A stretch of 46,670 nt of DNA from contig JAJZQG010000039.1 of the NCBI GenBank assembly GCA_021847645.1, forward strand, positions 1 to 46,670. Direction: 5' to 3'. Of the stretch, positions 37,001 through 44,866 are shown one piece after another (position 1 is the first letter of the stretch; each line of letters starts with the position of its first letter). The translations under genes and the position numbers were made by a program. The stretch is from Myxococcales bacterium. GTDB taxonomy: Bacteria; Myxococcota_A; Polyangia; Polyangiales; Polyangiaceae. The notes below the pieces were generated by a model, which was not told where the DNA came from, searched no databases, and worked only from the letters and a program-made list of their open reading frames with translations.

Positions 37001-38739
37001 GCGCGCAGACCGGAACGCCCTCGTTCGTCCCCTCCCCGCCGTCGTCGCGCATGGTCGACATGGCGCGCGTGAGCGTGCGTCGCGTGCGCAACGACCCGAA
37101 CCCGGTCTGGATCCGCGAGCTCAAGCAGGCTGCTCGCCTGCAGCGCACGCCGATCGTGCTGATGACGATCACGGCGCTGGTGGGCCTGCTGATGTGCGCC
37201 ATCGGCGGCATCATGAGCGTCACGACCACGCCTGCCACCACGGGCGTCACGCTCTTCCACACCTTCTTCTCGGTGGCGTTCTTCGTGGTGCTTCTGGTGG
37301 GGCCGGCGCTGGCGGCCAACAGCGTCGCCTCCGAGCGCGAGGGCCGCACGTGGGAGGCGGTGATCCTGACGGGCCTGGCGCCCAAGACGATCGCGCGGGG
37401 CAAGTTCCTCAGCGCGTTCACCGCGATCTCGATGTACATCGTGATGCTGGCGCCGGCCGGTGCGCTGCCGTTCCTGTTCGGCGGCGTGACCGCGCTCGAG
37501 GTGGTCGTCGCCTTCGCGTTCCTGTTCCTGTTCGCGCTGCTGAGCGTGGCGTTCGGCCTGGCGATCAGCTCGGCGATGGCGAGCGGACGCACGGCGATCG
37601 TGCTCACGTTGCTGCTGGCGTTCCCGATCACGCTCATCGCGTTCTTCGGGCTGGGCATGGGGCTGTCGGTAGCGGCGCACCAGGCGTGGCCGGCGGTCAT
37701 CAGCGGCGCGCCGGTCTGGCTGCCCACCGCCTACGAGCGCGCACCTCTGTCGATCGAGTACGTCACCTTCCTGGTGCTCATCCCGGTGGCGAGCATCGCC
37801 CTGCCCGCCTGGTTCTTCTACGAGATCACGCTCGCCAACCTCACCAGCCCCTCGGACGATCGCTCCACCGGCCTGAAGGTCTGGTTCACCGTGATGACGC
37901 CGATCCTCACGATCGCCGCGGCCATCCCGGCGGCGGCCGCGCCCAGCACCAGCCCGTACGTGGGCTTCGTCATCGCGCTGTCGGTGATGTTCGCGTTCCT
38001 GGTGTTCGCCCTGTTCATCTTCCAGGGCGACGCCATCGGGCCGTCGCGACGCGTGCTGACGCACTGGCAAGCGCAGAAGGCGGGCTGGATCGTGCGCTTC
38101 TTCGGGCCCGGGCTCATGCGCACGATGACGCTGGTGATCGTGCTCGGCACCGGGGCGATCGCGCTCATCGGCATCGCGGGCATGGCGGTGGCGGCCTGGT
38201 CGCCGCTGGTCATCGGCACGCGTTCGCTCGAGGGCGAGCGCGTGATCGCCTTCGCCGAGTACGCGGCCACCTACTTCCTGTTCCTGGCCGGGTTCGCGGC
38301 CTGGGTGCGCACGCGATCGTCCACGCCGGGCATCGCGCGGGTGATGCTGCTGGTGGCGATCTTCCTGTCGGCCGCGGGCCCGTGGATCATCGCGGCCATC
38401 GCCGGCGTGATCTCCGACAGCAGCGACAACGCGCTGGTGGTGGCGGCCCCCTCTCCGTTCTACGTGCTGGTGCTGCTCGACGCGCTCGACCATCCGTCGC
38501 GGGGCATGGCGATCGTGGCGGGCGCCGTGAGCTCGTTCGCCTGGGGGCTGATCGGGCTGGGGCTGCTGGCCGCGGCGACGGCGCGAGCGCGGGGCATCAT
38601 TCACAAGCACCACGCGATGCTGGCCGAGGCCGACTCGCTGCTTGCCAAGGAGGACGCCGAGCGCGAGGAGGCGCAGAACGGGACCGCGGTTGCGGCGGAC
38701 CATGCACACGAGCCGGCACCCGAGGCGCCTGCGACATGA
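36997..38739 (+). CDS. ABC transporter permease
   Basis: A 580-residue polytopic protein with about twelve hydrophobic segments. It opens with a cytosolic region (1-50, including 'NPVWIRELKQAARLQRTP') and a first transmembrane helix around 52-72. The segment 'SVASEREGRTWEAVILTGLAP' matches the conserved loop of ABC-2-type permeases ('ERERGTWELLLATPL'). The C-terminus (about 535-580) is charged and acidic. It is the membrane partner of the ATPase just upstream, with an ATGA overlap at each end. Cargo unknown. Confidence 0.92.
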   Translation: MSAQTGTPSFVPSPPSSRMVDMARVSVRRVRNDPNPVWIRELKQAARLQRTPIVLMTITALVGLLMCAIGGIMSVTTTPATTGVTLFHTFFSVAFFVVLLVGPALAANSVASEREGRTWEAVILTGLAPKTIARGKFLSAFTAISMYIVMLAPAGALPFLFGGVTALEVVVAFAFLFLFALLSVAFGLAISSAMASGRTAIVLTLLLAFPITLIAFFGLGMGLSVAAHQAWPAVISGAPVWLPTAYERAPLSIEYVTFLVLIPVASIALPAWFFYEITLANLTSPSDDRSTGLKVWFTVMTPILTIAAAIPAAAAPSTSPYVGFVIALSVMFAFLVFALFIFQGDAIGPSRRVLTHWQAQKAGWIVRFFGPGLMRTMTLVIVLGTGAIALIGIAGMAVAAWSPLVIGTRSLEGERVIAFAEYAATYFLFLAGFAAWVRTRSSTPGIARVMLLVAIFLSAAGPWIIAAIAGVISDSSDNALVVAAPSPFYVLVLLDALDHPSRGMAIVAGAVSSFAWGLIGLGLLAAATARARGIIHKHHAMLAEADSLLAKEDAEREEAQNGTAVAADHAHEPAPEAPAT

Positions 38740-39608
38740 ACGACCTGCTCGATCCCGCCTTCGTTGCGGAGCTCGAGGCGCTGCGCCGTCGCATGGAGAT
38801 CCGCGCCCGTTCGGGCGGCGCGGGCGAGCACCTGGCGAAGCGGCGGGGCGGCTCGGCCGAGTTCCAGGACCACCGGCCCTATGCCCCCGGCGACGACCTC
38901 CGGCGCGTGGACTGGGCCGCCTACGCACGCACCGGCGAGCCGGTCATCAAGCTGTTCCGCACCGAGGAAGACGTGGTGGTGCGGCTGCTGGTCGATACGT
39001 CGGTATCGCTCGATCATGGGGAGCCGTCGAAGTTCGACGTAGCGCGGCGGGTGGCGGCGGCGGTGGGGTACATGACGTTGGCCGGCTCGCAGCGGGCGCA
39101 GGTGGTATCGGTCGGCGAGGGCATCAAGCAGGTGGGCAGGAGCGCGCGCAGCCGCGGCGGGCTGGTGTCGCTGCTCAAGACGCTGGCCGGGCTGCAGATC
39201 GGTGGCGGGACGGACCTGGCGAAGGGCGTGGACGCGGTGCTGGGGCGATCGCCGCGTCCGGGGATGCTGGTGGTGATCAGCGACTTTCTGGATCCGGGGC
39301 CGGTGACGGCGGCGCTGTCGAGGGCGCGGTCGTCGGGGCACGATCTGGCGCTGGTGCAGGTGCTGTCGCCCGACGAGATGGAGCCGTCGTTCGAGGGGGA
39401 CTGGACGCTGGAGGATGCGGAGACCGGGGCGGTGGTGGACGTGACGATGGACGGTGCGGCGCTGGAGGCCTACATGCTTCGGCTTACGGGGCTATGCGAG
39501 GAGCTGAGGGCATTCTCGCGTAAGCACGGGGCGACCTACGTGCGAATGCGAACGGACGAGGAACTGGAGACGGTGATACGGCGGTTCGTGGCGCGGGGGA
39601 TTGACTGA
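38736..39608 (+). CDS. DUF58-family protein (VWA-like)
   Basis: A 290-residue DUF58 protein. The family signature 'HRPYAPGDDLRRVDWAAYAR' is clear, followed by a von Willebrand-like fold with 'VVVRLLVDTSVSL' (metal site DxS-like) and 'GMLVVISDFLDPG'. DUF58 proteins are the usual partners of MoxR ATPases. The start overlaps the permease stop as ATGA, and the gene ends the cluster. It has no transmembrane segment, unlike many DUF58 proteins. Confidence 0.94.
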   Translation: MNDLLDPAFVAELEALRRRMEIRARSGGAGEHLAKRRGGSAEFQDHRPYAPGDDLRRVDWAAYARTGEPVIKLFRTEEDVVVRLLVDTSVSLDHGEPSKFDVARRVAAAVGYMTLAGSQRAQVVSVGEGIKQVGRSARSRGGLVSLLKTLAGLQIGGGTDLAKGVDAVLGRSPRPGMLVVISDFLDPGPVTAALSRARSSGHDLALVQVLSPDEMEPSFEGDWTLEDAETGAVVDVTMDGAALEAYMLRLTGLCEELRAFSRKHGATYVRMRTDEELETVIRRFVARGID

Positions 39609-39734
39609 GAGGGGGACTGGATAAGGGAGTGTGCAGCCGTCAATCCGGTACGTGGCGTCGCGCGATGATGGCTACTGCGCATCCTGGCGCACAAGCTGAA
39701 GTATGACCATCCAGCGCAGGTCGCCTGTGTCCCA

Positions 39735-40016
39735 AGGCCCGATCGGGGCGCTGAAGCCTGCATGATGACCAACAGCTGGTGAGCGCCTCGCAATGCAGCT
39801 CCGCCTACTACGTCCAGGGGTCGACAGGGACCGGCTCTTGCGGACCGTGAGGCCGAGGCCGACGCACCCGCGTACTGGCTGTAGCTGACCCTGCGGGCCG
39901 GGCTCGTCCATTCGCCGGATGGCATCGCGCCGCTGATTGACGAGGCCGACCGGCTCGTCGCCAGGTTGACCGCTTCTGCGAACACAGCCCGGCGCCGCGC
40001 CGACCAAAGCGCGTAG
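39735..40016 (+). pseudogene. decayed four-helix-bundle protein gene (S23/IVP family)
   Basis: The 3' part (39855-40016) reads in one frame as a good match to the end of four-helix-bundle (23S rRNA intervening-sequence type) proteins: 'EADAPAYWL', stop, then 'LTLRAGLVHSPDGIAPLIDE'. A TAG at 39882-39884 interrupts the YWL-x-L motif. Upstream, pieces such as 'PIGALK' and 'HDDQQLVSASQCSSA' fit the earlier part of the family but in different frames. The gene is therefore broken by at least one stop and frameshifts. Confidence 0.6.
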
Positions 40017-40029
40017 CCATTCCCCGTTT

Positions 40030-40064
40030 GCGTTCCGTGTTGCTAGTCGCGTGTTGCTAGGGTT
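40030..40064. repeat. CTAG-type degenerate repeat
   Basis: It contains GTTCCGTGTTGCTAGTCGCG and TTGCTAGGGTTC. On the minus strand the CTAGCAAC units begin at the end of the YhcG remnant and supply its TAG stop at 40043. This is the same situation as at 3963 and 20174. Confidence 0.5.
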
Positions 40065-40345
40065 CTCCGGACAGGCACGACCTGGAAACTGCTAACAGCC
40101 ATGAGGCCGATGGTGGGGCCGTCCTTGTCCTTGTCCCGGTCGGTCTCGTCCACGGCGGTGAGGTAGAAGTTGAGCTTGCCGGCGTGTTCGGGCCGGGACT
40201 CCCCCGCCATCAGCTCGACTACGACGTAGCAGCGAAGGCGCAAGTCGTAGAAGAGCAGCGCAGCATGCTGGCCCACGCGGGCCAAGGCTTGCCGCGATCC
40301 AGCGCTGACTCGAGAGGCGGTCCCAGAGTGGGCCGCCGATTTCAC
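40043..40345 (-). pseudogene. remnant of a YhcG/DUF1016-type PD-(D/E)XK nuclease gene
   Basis: The segment 'LLFYDLRLRCYVVVELMAG' followed by 'AGKLNFYLTAVDE' and 'GPTIGL' closely matches the nuclease core of YhcG-family proteins. There the catalytic motif usually reads 'ELKxG'; here Lys is replaced by Met. The N-terminal domain is missing or scrambled (possible traces reach about 40400 in other frames), and only about 75 of more than 300 residues are recognisable. It is clearly a non-functional fragment next to other decayed genes. Confidence 0.7.
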
Positions 40346-40487
40346 AGACTACCGCAGAAGAATTGGGGCTTGGAATTGGGTGGGCCAACGTAGCGCCCGA
40401 TCGCGTTCCTGTCCGCGATGTTCCGGCATCGGCTAGCGCACGGGCCGACCAGCCGCGCGCGTGAGCGCGGTACCGTACACTGGCCGG

Positions 40488-40593
40488 CACCGATGCCGCT
40501 GGAAGGGCACCGATGCCGCTGGAAGGGCACCGATGCCGATCGAAGGGCACCGATGCCGCTCGAAGGGCACCGATGCCGCTGGAAGGGCACCGG
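40488..40593 (+). repeat. 20-bp tandem repeat (five units) upstream of a helical protein gene
   Basis: Five head-to-tail copies of CACCGATGCCGCTGGAAGGG plus a partial sixth (CACCGG). Units 3 and 4 differ by one to three bases near the CTGG. The array ends 50 bases before the start codon at 40644. A possible -10 (TACACT at 40477) lies just before it, so the array may be in the leader RNA. The rest of the gap from 40346 holds no gene. Confidence 0.9.
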
Positions 40594-40643
40594 ATTCACT
40601 CCGGGAACGTTTTGGGCTATCGTCGCTGCCAAGGAGGCATTCG

Positions 40644-41321
40644 ATGGCAGGAAACAAGACGGCAGCCGCGGAGGGCGCCGGGACGGTGGCGAAGAGCCTG
40701 GTGGACAAGGCCCTCAAGGCGAGGTGGGAGAAAGCGATTGCCCGGTACCGGGCGGCGCGGGACACCGAGTCATCGGGATGGGACGACCGCTACGAGGCAT
40801 TGGGGGACATCATCGAGTCGGAGCCGCCCTACTACCTTGCAGGGGGCCACGCCACCACGCGGGCGTTCCTGAAAGCGGAGGCTCCCGGCGAGACGGAGCG
40901 GTCCGTTCGCCGGTCGATCCGGGTGGCCCGGCACTTCGAGCCGTCGGACGAAGCGACGCACGGGATTGCGAAGCTCGAGGCGCTGCTGGACTACCTCGCC
41001 GCGCACGGTTCCAAGGCGACGGTGCCGGCGAAGCTCGACCTGGCCAGGCAGCGTGTCCGGGTTGCCGAGGGCAAGAGCTTCCGGATGAGACCGTTTGCGG
41101 AGTTGACGCTGGCAGAGCTTCGCCGTGCGGCGCGGGCGAAGGGCGCGGGGTCCAGCGAGGCGTCTGCGAAGGTGCCGGCCGAGGTGAAGAAGTGGAGAGC
41201 GGCGCTGGCGAAGGCGAAGCTGTCGCAGGTAGGGGTGAGTCTGCAGGGCGGGCTGTTGACGTTCAGCGGGATTGCGCCGGAGATGGTGAAGAAGGTGGGG
41301 GCGGTGTTGGGCAAGGGGTAG
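40644..41321 (+). CDS. helical protein of unknown function with a domain shared with 28793-29485
   Basis: A 225-residue protein with a perfect AAGGAGG ribosome site before ATG 40644. The N-terminal half includes 'RYEALGDIIESEPPYYLAGG' and 'ATTRAFLKAEAPGETERSVR', followed by 'RSIRVARHFE'. This is the same helical pattern as in the H1-like protein at 28793-29485 (I-G/GD-x2-L/I-x-I, Y, TFL/AFL, lineage-typical). The C-terminal third is Lys/Ala-rich and basic. There is no signal peptide. I do not recognise a named family; a DNA- or RNA-associated role is possible. It sits in a decayed region but looks intact. Confidence 0.75.
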   Translation: MAGNKTAAAEGAGTVAKSLVDKALKARWEKAIARYRAARDTESSGWDDRYEALGDIIESEPPYYLAGGHATTRAFLKAEAPGETERSVRRSIRVARHFEPSDEATHGIAKLEALLDYLAAHGSKATVPAKLDLARQRVRVAEGKSFRMRPFAELTLAELRRAARAKGAGSSEASAKVPAEVKKWRAALAKAKLSQVGVSLQGGLLTFSGIAPEMVKKVGAVLGKG

Positions 41322-41350
41322 GGCTTGACGAGCGCATCGACGGGGTAGTG

Positions 41351-41367
41351 CGCGGGATCGACCCGCG
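41351..41367. terminator. short GC hairpin after the helical protein gene
   Basis: CGCGGG, ATCGA, CCCGCG: a perfect 6-bp stem with a 5-base loop, 30 bases past the stop codon. There is no T-run. It could be a weak terminator or a small palindromic repeat. Confidence 0.3.
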
Positions 41368-41519
41368 GGTCCACACATTCACCTTCGCAAAGCGGAGATA
41401 TTCGTGGGCCGCCGAACACCACTTCCTGAGCCATCCCGGCCCCGCCCGGACACTCTGTAGAGCCAGTTCGATCCCCGACACGCCTTCGTGCTACCGTCGC
41501 CAAACTGGAGGGGCTGCCC

Positions 41520-42803
41520 ATGGTGCTCAGCAGGTGGATGGTTGCAGCAGTAGGCTTGGGCTTCGTGTGCACGTGGATGGGGTGCGGGAGCAGCGAGAGC
41601 GGCACCGACCCGTCTGTTGCAGGATCCGCGGGTGCAGATGCCGGATCTGGAGGAGCAGGGGGAAGCATCGCGAGCGACGCTGGTGACGGCGGCGCCGGCG
41701 CGGACGCTGCGCCCGATGATGCCGGCCGATCTCCCACGTGCCAGTCACAGGATCAAGCACTTCAGAAAGCCCTCGACGACACGCGGGAGCCTTCACCGAA
41801 CGCGCTCCTCGCCATCCGGAACCCCGACTGCGGCACGACCGTCTACGCCAGCGGCAGCACGGAGACGGCTCTTGCCACGTCGCTCTGGCGCATTGGCAGC
41901 TTGACGAAGACGTTCGTGTCGACGGCGATCCTCTCGCTCGTCAAGGAAGGAGCGGTTTCCCTCGACGATCCCCTCTCCAAGTGGGTGCCGAACGTTCCGA
42001 ACACCGACGGCGTTACCGTGATCATGCTTCTCGACCACCGTAGCGGCATATTCAGCTACACCGACGACTGGACCCTCGACGGCACGCAACCGATGACTCC
42101 TGAGCAACTCGTGGATCTGGCCACGTCCCATCCGCCCCTGTTCGCGCCGGATGCCGACTTCTCCTACTCGAACACGAACTACGTTCTACTCGGGATGATC
42201 CTCGAGGCGGCGACTGGGCAGAAGGCAGGCGCGGTGCTCCATGCTCGCGCGATGGGCCCGGCCAACCTCGAGTCCACGTTGCTCGATGGCTACGACACGA
42301 TCGACCCGAATCGCATGGCGCGCGGCATGACCGCGAACGGCAAGGACTGCACGTTCTTCCTCGACCCGTCCGTTCCGTGGACGGCCGGCGCGATGGTATC
42401 CAGCGGCGGCGATCTCGTTGAGTGGGTGGAGACGCTCTACGGCACGTACGCGGTCTTGGACGCGGGCCAACGTGCACTGCTCACGTCCAAGACATCGATC
42501 ATCCCTTGGACCGGCTTCTTTCATGGCTCTCAATACGGCCTCGGGGTGATGCTGCTGGACCCGGCGAAGAACGCGAACGCGGGGCAAGGGATTGGGCACG
42601 CGGGCGAGATCTCCGGCTACCTCACGCATGCCTTCTACTTCCCTGAAAAGAAGACAACGATCGTGTCGATCGTGAACAGCGACGATGGCCCCATCGATGA
42701 GGTGTTCCTGGCGGCGTTGAACACTCTCTTCCCCGGCGGCGCGGCAGACGCCGGGGCGGGCGGCGCGGCAGACGCCGGGGCGGGCGACGCCGCAGAGCAG
42801 TGA
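41520..42803 (+). CDS. serine hydrolase lipoprotein (beta-lactamase / DD-peptidase class C fold)
   Basis: A 427-residue protein. The signal ends 'VCTWMGCGS', a probable lipobox with Cys22, then a Gly/Ala/Asp-rich spacer (about 25-70). The catalytic domain has the class C triad motifs: Ser-x-x-Lys in 'IGSLTKTF', Tyr-x-Asn in 'FSYSNTNYVLLG' and His-x-Gly in 'GHAGEISGY'. It resembles penicillin-binding, esterase-like serine hydrolases more than true beta-lactamases. The C-terminus ends with a direct repeat of 'GGAADAGAG'. It probably acts on the cell surface; the substrate is open. Confidence 0.9.
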   Translation: MVLSRWMVAAVGLGFVCTWMGCGSSESGTDPSVAGSAGADAGSGGAGGSIASDAGDGGAGADAAPDDAGRSPTCQSQDQALQKALDDTREPSPNALLAIRNPDCGTTVYASGSTETALATSLWRIGSLTKTFVSTAILSLVKEGAVSLDDPLSKWVPNVPNTDGVTVIMLLDHRSGIFSYTDDWTLDGTQPMTPEQLVDLATSHPPLFAPDADFSYSNTNYVLLGMILEAATGQKAGAVLHARAMGPANLESTLLDGYDTIDPNRMARGMTANGKDCTFFLDPSVPWTAGAMVSSGGDLVEWVETLYGTYAVLDAGQRALLTSKTSIIPWTGFFHGSQYGLGVMLLDPAKNANAGQGIGHAGEISGYLTHAFYFPEKKTTIVSIVNSDDGPIDEVFLAALNTLFPGGAADAGAGGAADAGAGDAAEQ

Positions 42804-43302
42804 GATGCGCCTCCGCCTTGGTCCCGTGTCCGTGGCTGACGCTCGTGTGATCATCACGTAGGCCGTGCGTGTGATGGCTCCTTCTTCTCCAAAGCGTCGA
42901 GGCGCGTCTCGATCCGCGCGAGGCTCTCGCCGATCTGCTCGAGCGGGTGGCGGACAACGTCGCCGTTGGTTTCGAGGAAGGGGGCAGTGTGAATGCTTCG
43001 GGTCAAGGACGGCTCACTTTGGAGCTGCATGATGGCCCCACGACGACCAGGAAAGCCGCCAAGGCGAGCAGCAACATCGGCGCTCTGCTCGTTGTCGTCG
43101 CACGCAAGTCGATTGGCTTGCCGGCCATGTTCGCGGTGACAAGCGCAGAGGTTGTCGTGGTCAACTCGGCGCGGGTGGCGTCGCGACGCAAGCGCGGCCC
43201 CGAAGTGCCCCGCACTTTGACCGGCAACGCACGACCTGCAAGTGCGGGGTGTCAAAGGGATGCCCTGCGCGCATCGAGTACTTGCGAAGGCCGCACACGA
43301 CG
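42804..43302. other. region of decayed sequence
   Basis: About 500 bases without an intact gene. On the minus strand one frame (ATG near 43128) gives a hydrophobic helix ('APMLLLALAAFLVVVGPSC') and a neighbouring frame continues into a coiled-coil tail ending at 42854 ('PLEQIGESLARIETRLDALE'). Together they could be a small membrane protein broken by a frameshift. Confidence 0.3.
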
Positions 43303-43618
43303 TCAGAAGTGGCCGAGCATGCCAGCCGACACTCCGGCCTGCATGGGCATTCGGTCAAGACTGCCACCGATCGCAATTCTGCATGGAACGAAGGCCGTAA
43401 GCCCCCAGCCCCGCAGTTGGTCGATGATCGGACGGGTGCCGAGCTGACGACGTCGGGTGCGCTCTTCGACCGAAACCTGGTCTTCGGTGGCTTGCCGCTC
43501 GTTGTCATAGATCAGGGCGATCAACCCGAGGGCATAGCTGGCGCGCTGGTCGCCAGCCTGCAGCGCGGCTTCCACCTTCCGACGGCAATGGGCCTTATCT
43601 GGTGCGCAAGATAAGGCC
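43303..43618 (-). mobile_element. IS66-family transposase fragment
   Basis: The frame reads 'DKAHCRRKVEAALQAGDQRA', then 'SYALGLIALIYDNERQA' and 'RPIIDQLRGW'. This matches the 'AHARRKF...A..AL..I..LY..E...' core of IS66 transposases. Only about 65 residues are recognisable. The N-terminal half is lost at a palindrome (43590-43619), and the C-terminal part after 'RGW' is frameshifted. It is an old, non-functional insertion remnant. Confidence 0.6.
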
Positions 43619-43619
43619 C
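43590..43619. repeat. perfect 11-bp fold-back palindrome at the edge of the IS66 fragment
   Basis: GGGCCTTATCT, 8 bases, AGATAAGGCCC. One arm encodes the start of the recognisable transposase ('DKAH'); the other is its inverted copy. This suits an inverted duplication at a break point. A role as terminator is possible but secondary. Confidence 0.75.
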
Positions 43620-44309
43620 ATCGTCAACGTCTTGTCCGGCGAGTCGACCAGCCGGCCTGGCGTTTCGGCGCGCTCCCGATGTCGCCATCGACTCCGCCCG
43701 CCGCGCTTGCCCCCTGTTCCGTGCTCTGCAACATGCCGCGTTTCGTGCACGAATGGTGCTGCAGCGCTTGCTCCGATCCTCTCGGGCGCCGGAGATCACG
43801 GTCCCCGCGTATTGCCACGCGGGTCCGGCCGTCGGCACGGGCGCACGGCGGAGTTCAAGGGAGCTCCAATCGAGTAATTGGACCGTTCCTCGTAGCGGCA
43901 CGCGACCCGCGTGCCTTGGCGGCACGGCATCGCCGTGCTGTAGGCCGGGCGAACTGCGAGACTCCATGGTTTGCAGGCACCTACCCAGGGATGAGCGCGG
44001 TGCGGGCAGCAGGAAGACCCTGGACGCGGAACCTCCAACCGTCTCGAATCGACTGAGGTCCTATGTCATTTTGATCGAGTTGACACGCCGTTGCAGATGC
44101 CCATGATTCACGGGCCGTCGTCCTGGCGAGGCCAGCCCCCGCGTTGCACGGGACGGGAGGCGCGCGATCGCACGATCGCCCGGTTGGGGTAGCCCGGACC
44201 GATCCCCATACGAGAGCAGTCGCGCGGAGCGGCCGTTCGTCGCGGGAGCAGTAGCTGCACCTCGGCAGGTACCGCATTCGGTGAAGGCACCCACGAGAAA
44301 GGAATTGCC
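43620..44309. other. about 690 bases without a recognisable gene
   Basis: Frames on both strands are short, with no family resemblance and no good starts. The stretch lies between the IS66 fragment and the truncated aconitase. It probably consists of decayed or rearranged DNA. The aconitase start region at its right end has AAAGGAATTGCC before ATG 44310. Confidence 0.4.
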
Positions 44310-44840
44310 ATGATCGACGTGCGCCAACGTTTGCAGCTCCCCTCTGGAGCGTCCGGCACGTACCATTCGCTTCCCCTGCTCGAGCAGAGAGGCGTGGCGA
44401 GCCTCTCACGGCTACCTGTTTGCCTCCGTATTCTTCTCGAATCGGTGCTGCGCAATCTCGACGGCCAGCACATCCGCAACGACGACGTCGAGGCACTCGC
44501 GCGTTGGCAGCCGAGCGGAGCGCGCACCGCAGAGGTTCCCTTCGTCGTCGGCCGCGTATTGCTCCAGGACTTCACTGGCGTACCGCTCCTCGTCGATCTC
44601 GCCGCGATGCGTTCGGAGGTGGCGCGTCGTGGTCGCGATGTCGCGCGCGTGCAGCCGATGGTCCCGGTCGATCTCGTCATCGACCACTCCGTCCAGGTCG
44701 ACTACTTCGGCCGGGACGATGCGCTCCGCCTCAACATGGAGATGGGTCTGCCTGCGCACCCTTGCGCTGCGCGCAACGGCTACGATAATACTCGATCCGC
44801 GCTTCGAGGGCGTCGCGGCGCTGTGGGGGAATCACGTTGA
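44310..44840 (+). pseudogene. acnA: 5' fragment of aconitate hydratase A
   Basis: The first about 145 residues match the N-terminus of AcnA: 'LSRLPVCLRILLESVLRNLD', 'VGRVLLQDFTGVPLLVDLAA', 'VDLVIDHSVQVD' and 'DDALRLNMEM'. The normal enzyme has about 900 residues. Here homology stops near 44750, just after the 'LN' that normally leads to 'ERNxERY', and an unrelated 30-residue tail runs to a stop at 44838. All iron-sulfur cysteines are absent. It has an intact start and ribosome site, so a short product may be made but cannot be an aconitase. Confidence 0.88.
44762..44789 (+). promoter_or_regulatory. candidate promoter of the Rieske/FAD reductase gene
   Basis: TTGCGC (44762-44767), 16 bases, GATAAT (44784-44789), a good fit to a housekeeping promoter, 78 bases before the start codon at 44867. 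The -35 is part of an inverted repeat (TTGCGC, TGC, GCGCAA). It lies inside the aconitase remnant, near the point where homology to aconitase ends. Confidence 0.45.
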
Positions 44841-44866
44841 GTCCGGGGAACACCGGGGAGGCAACC

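Noticed and set aside
36862..38928. Open frame of 688 codons on the minus strand
   Set aside because: An Arg/His/Asp-rich shadow of the ABC permease gene.
40488..40593. Possible CRISPR array
   Set aside because: The 20-bp units are contiguous with no spacers, and no cas genes are near.
43620..43967. Minus-strand frame continuing upstream of the IS66 fragment
   Set aside because: Its translation shows no similarity to the N-terminal half of IS66 transposases and is separated by the palindrome.
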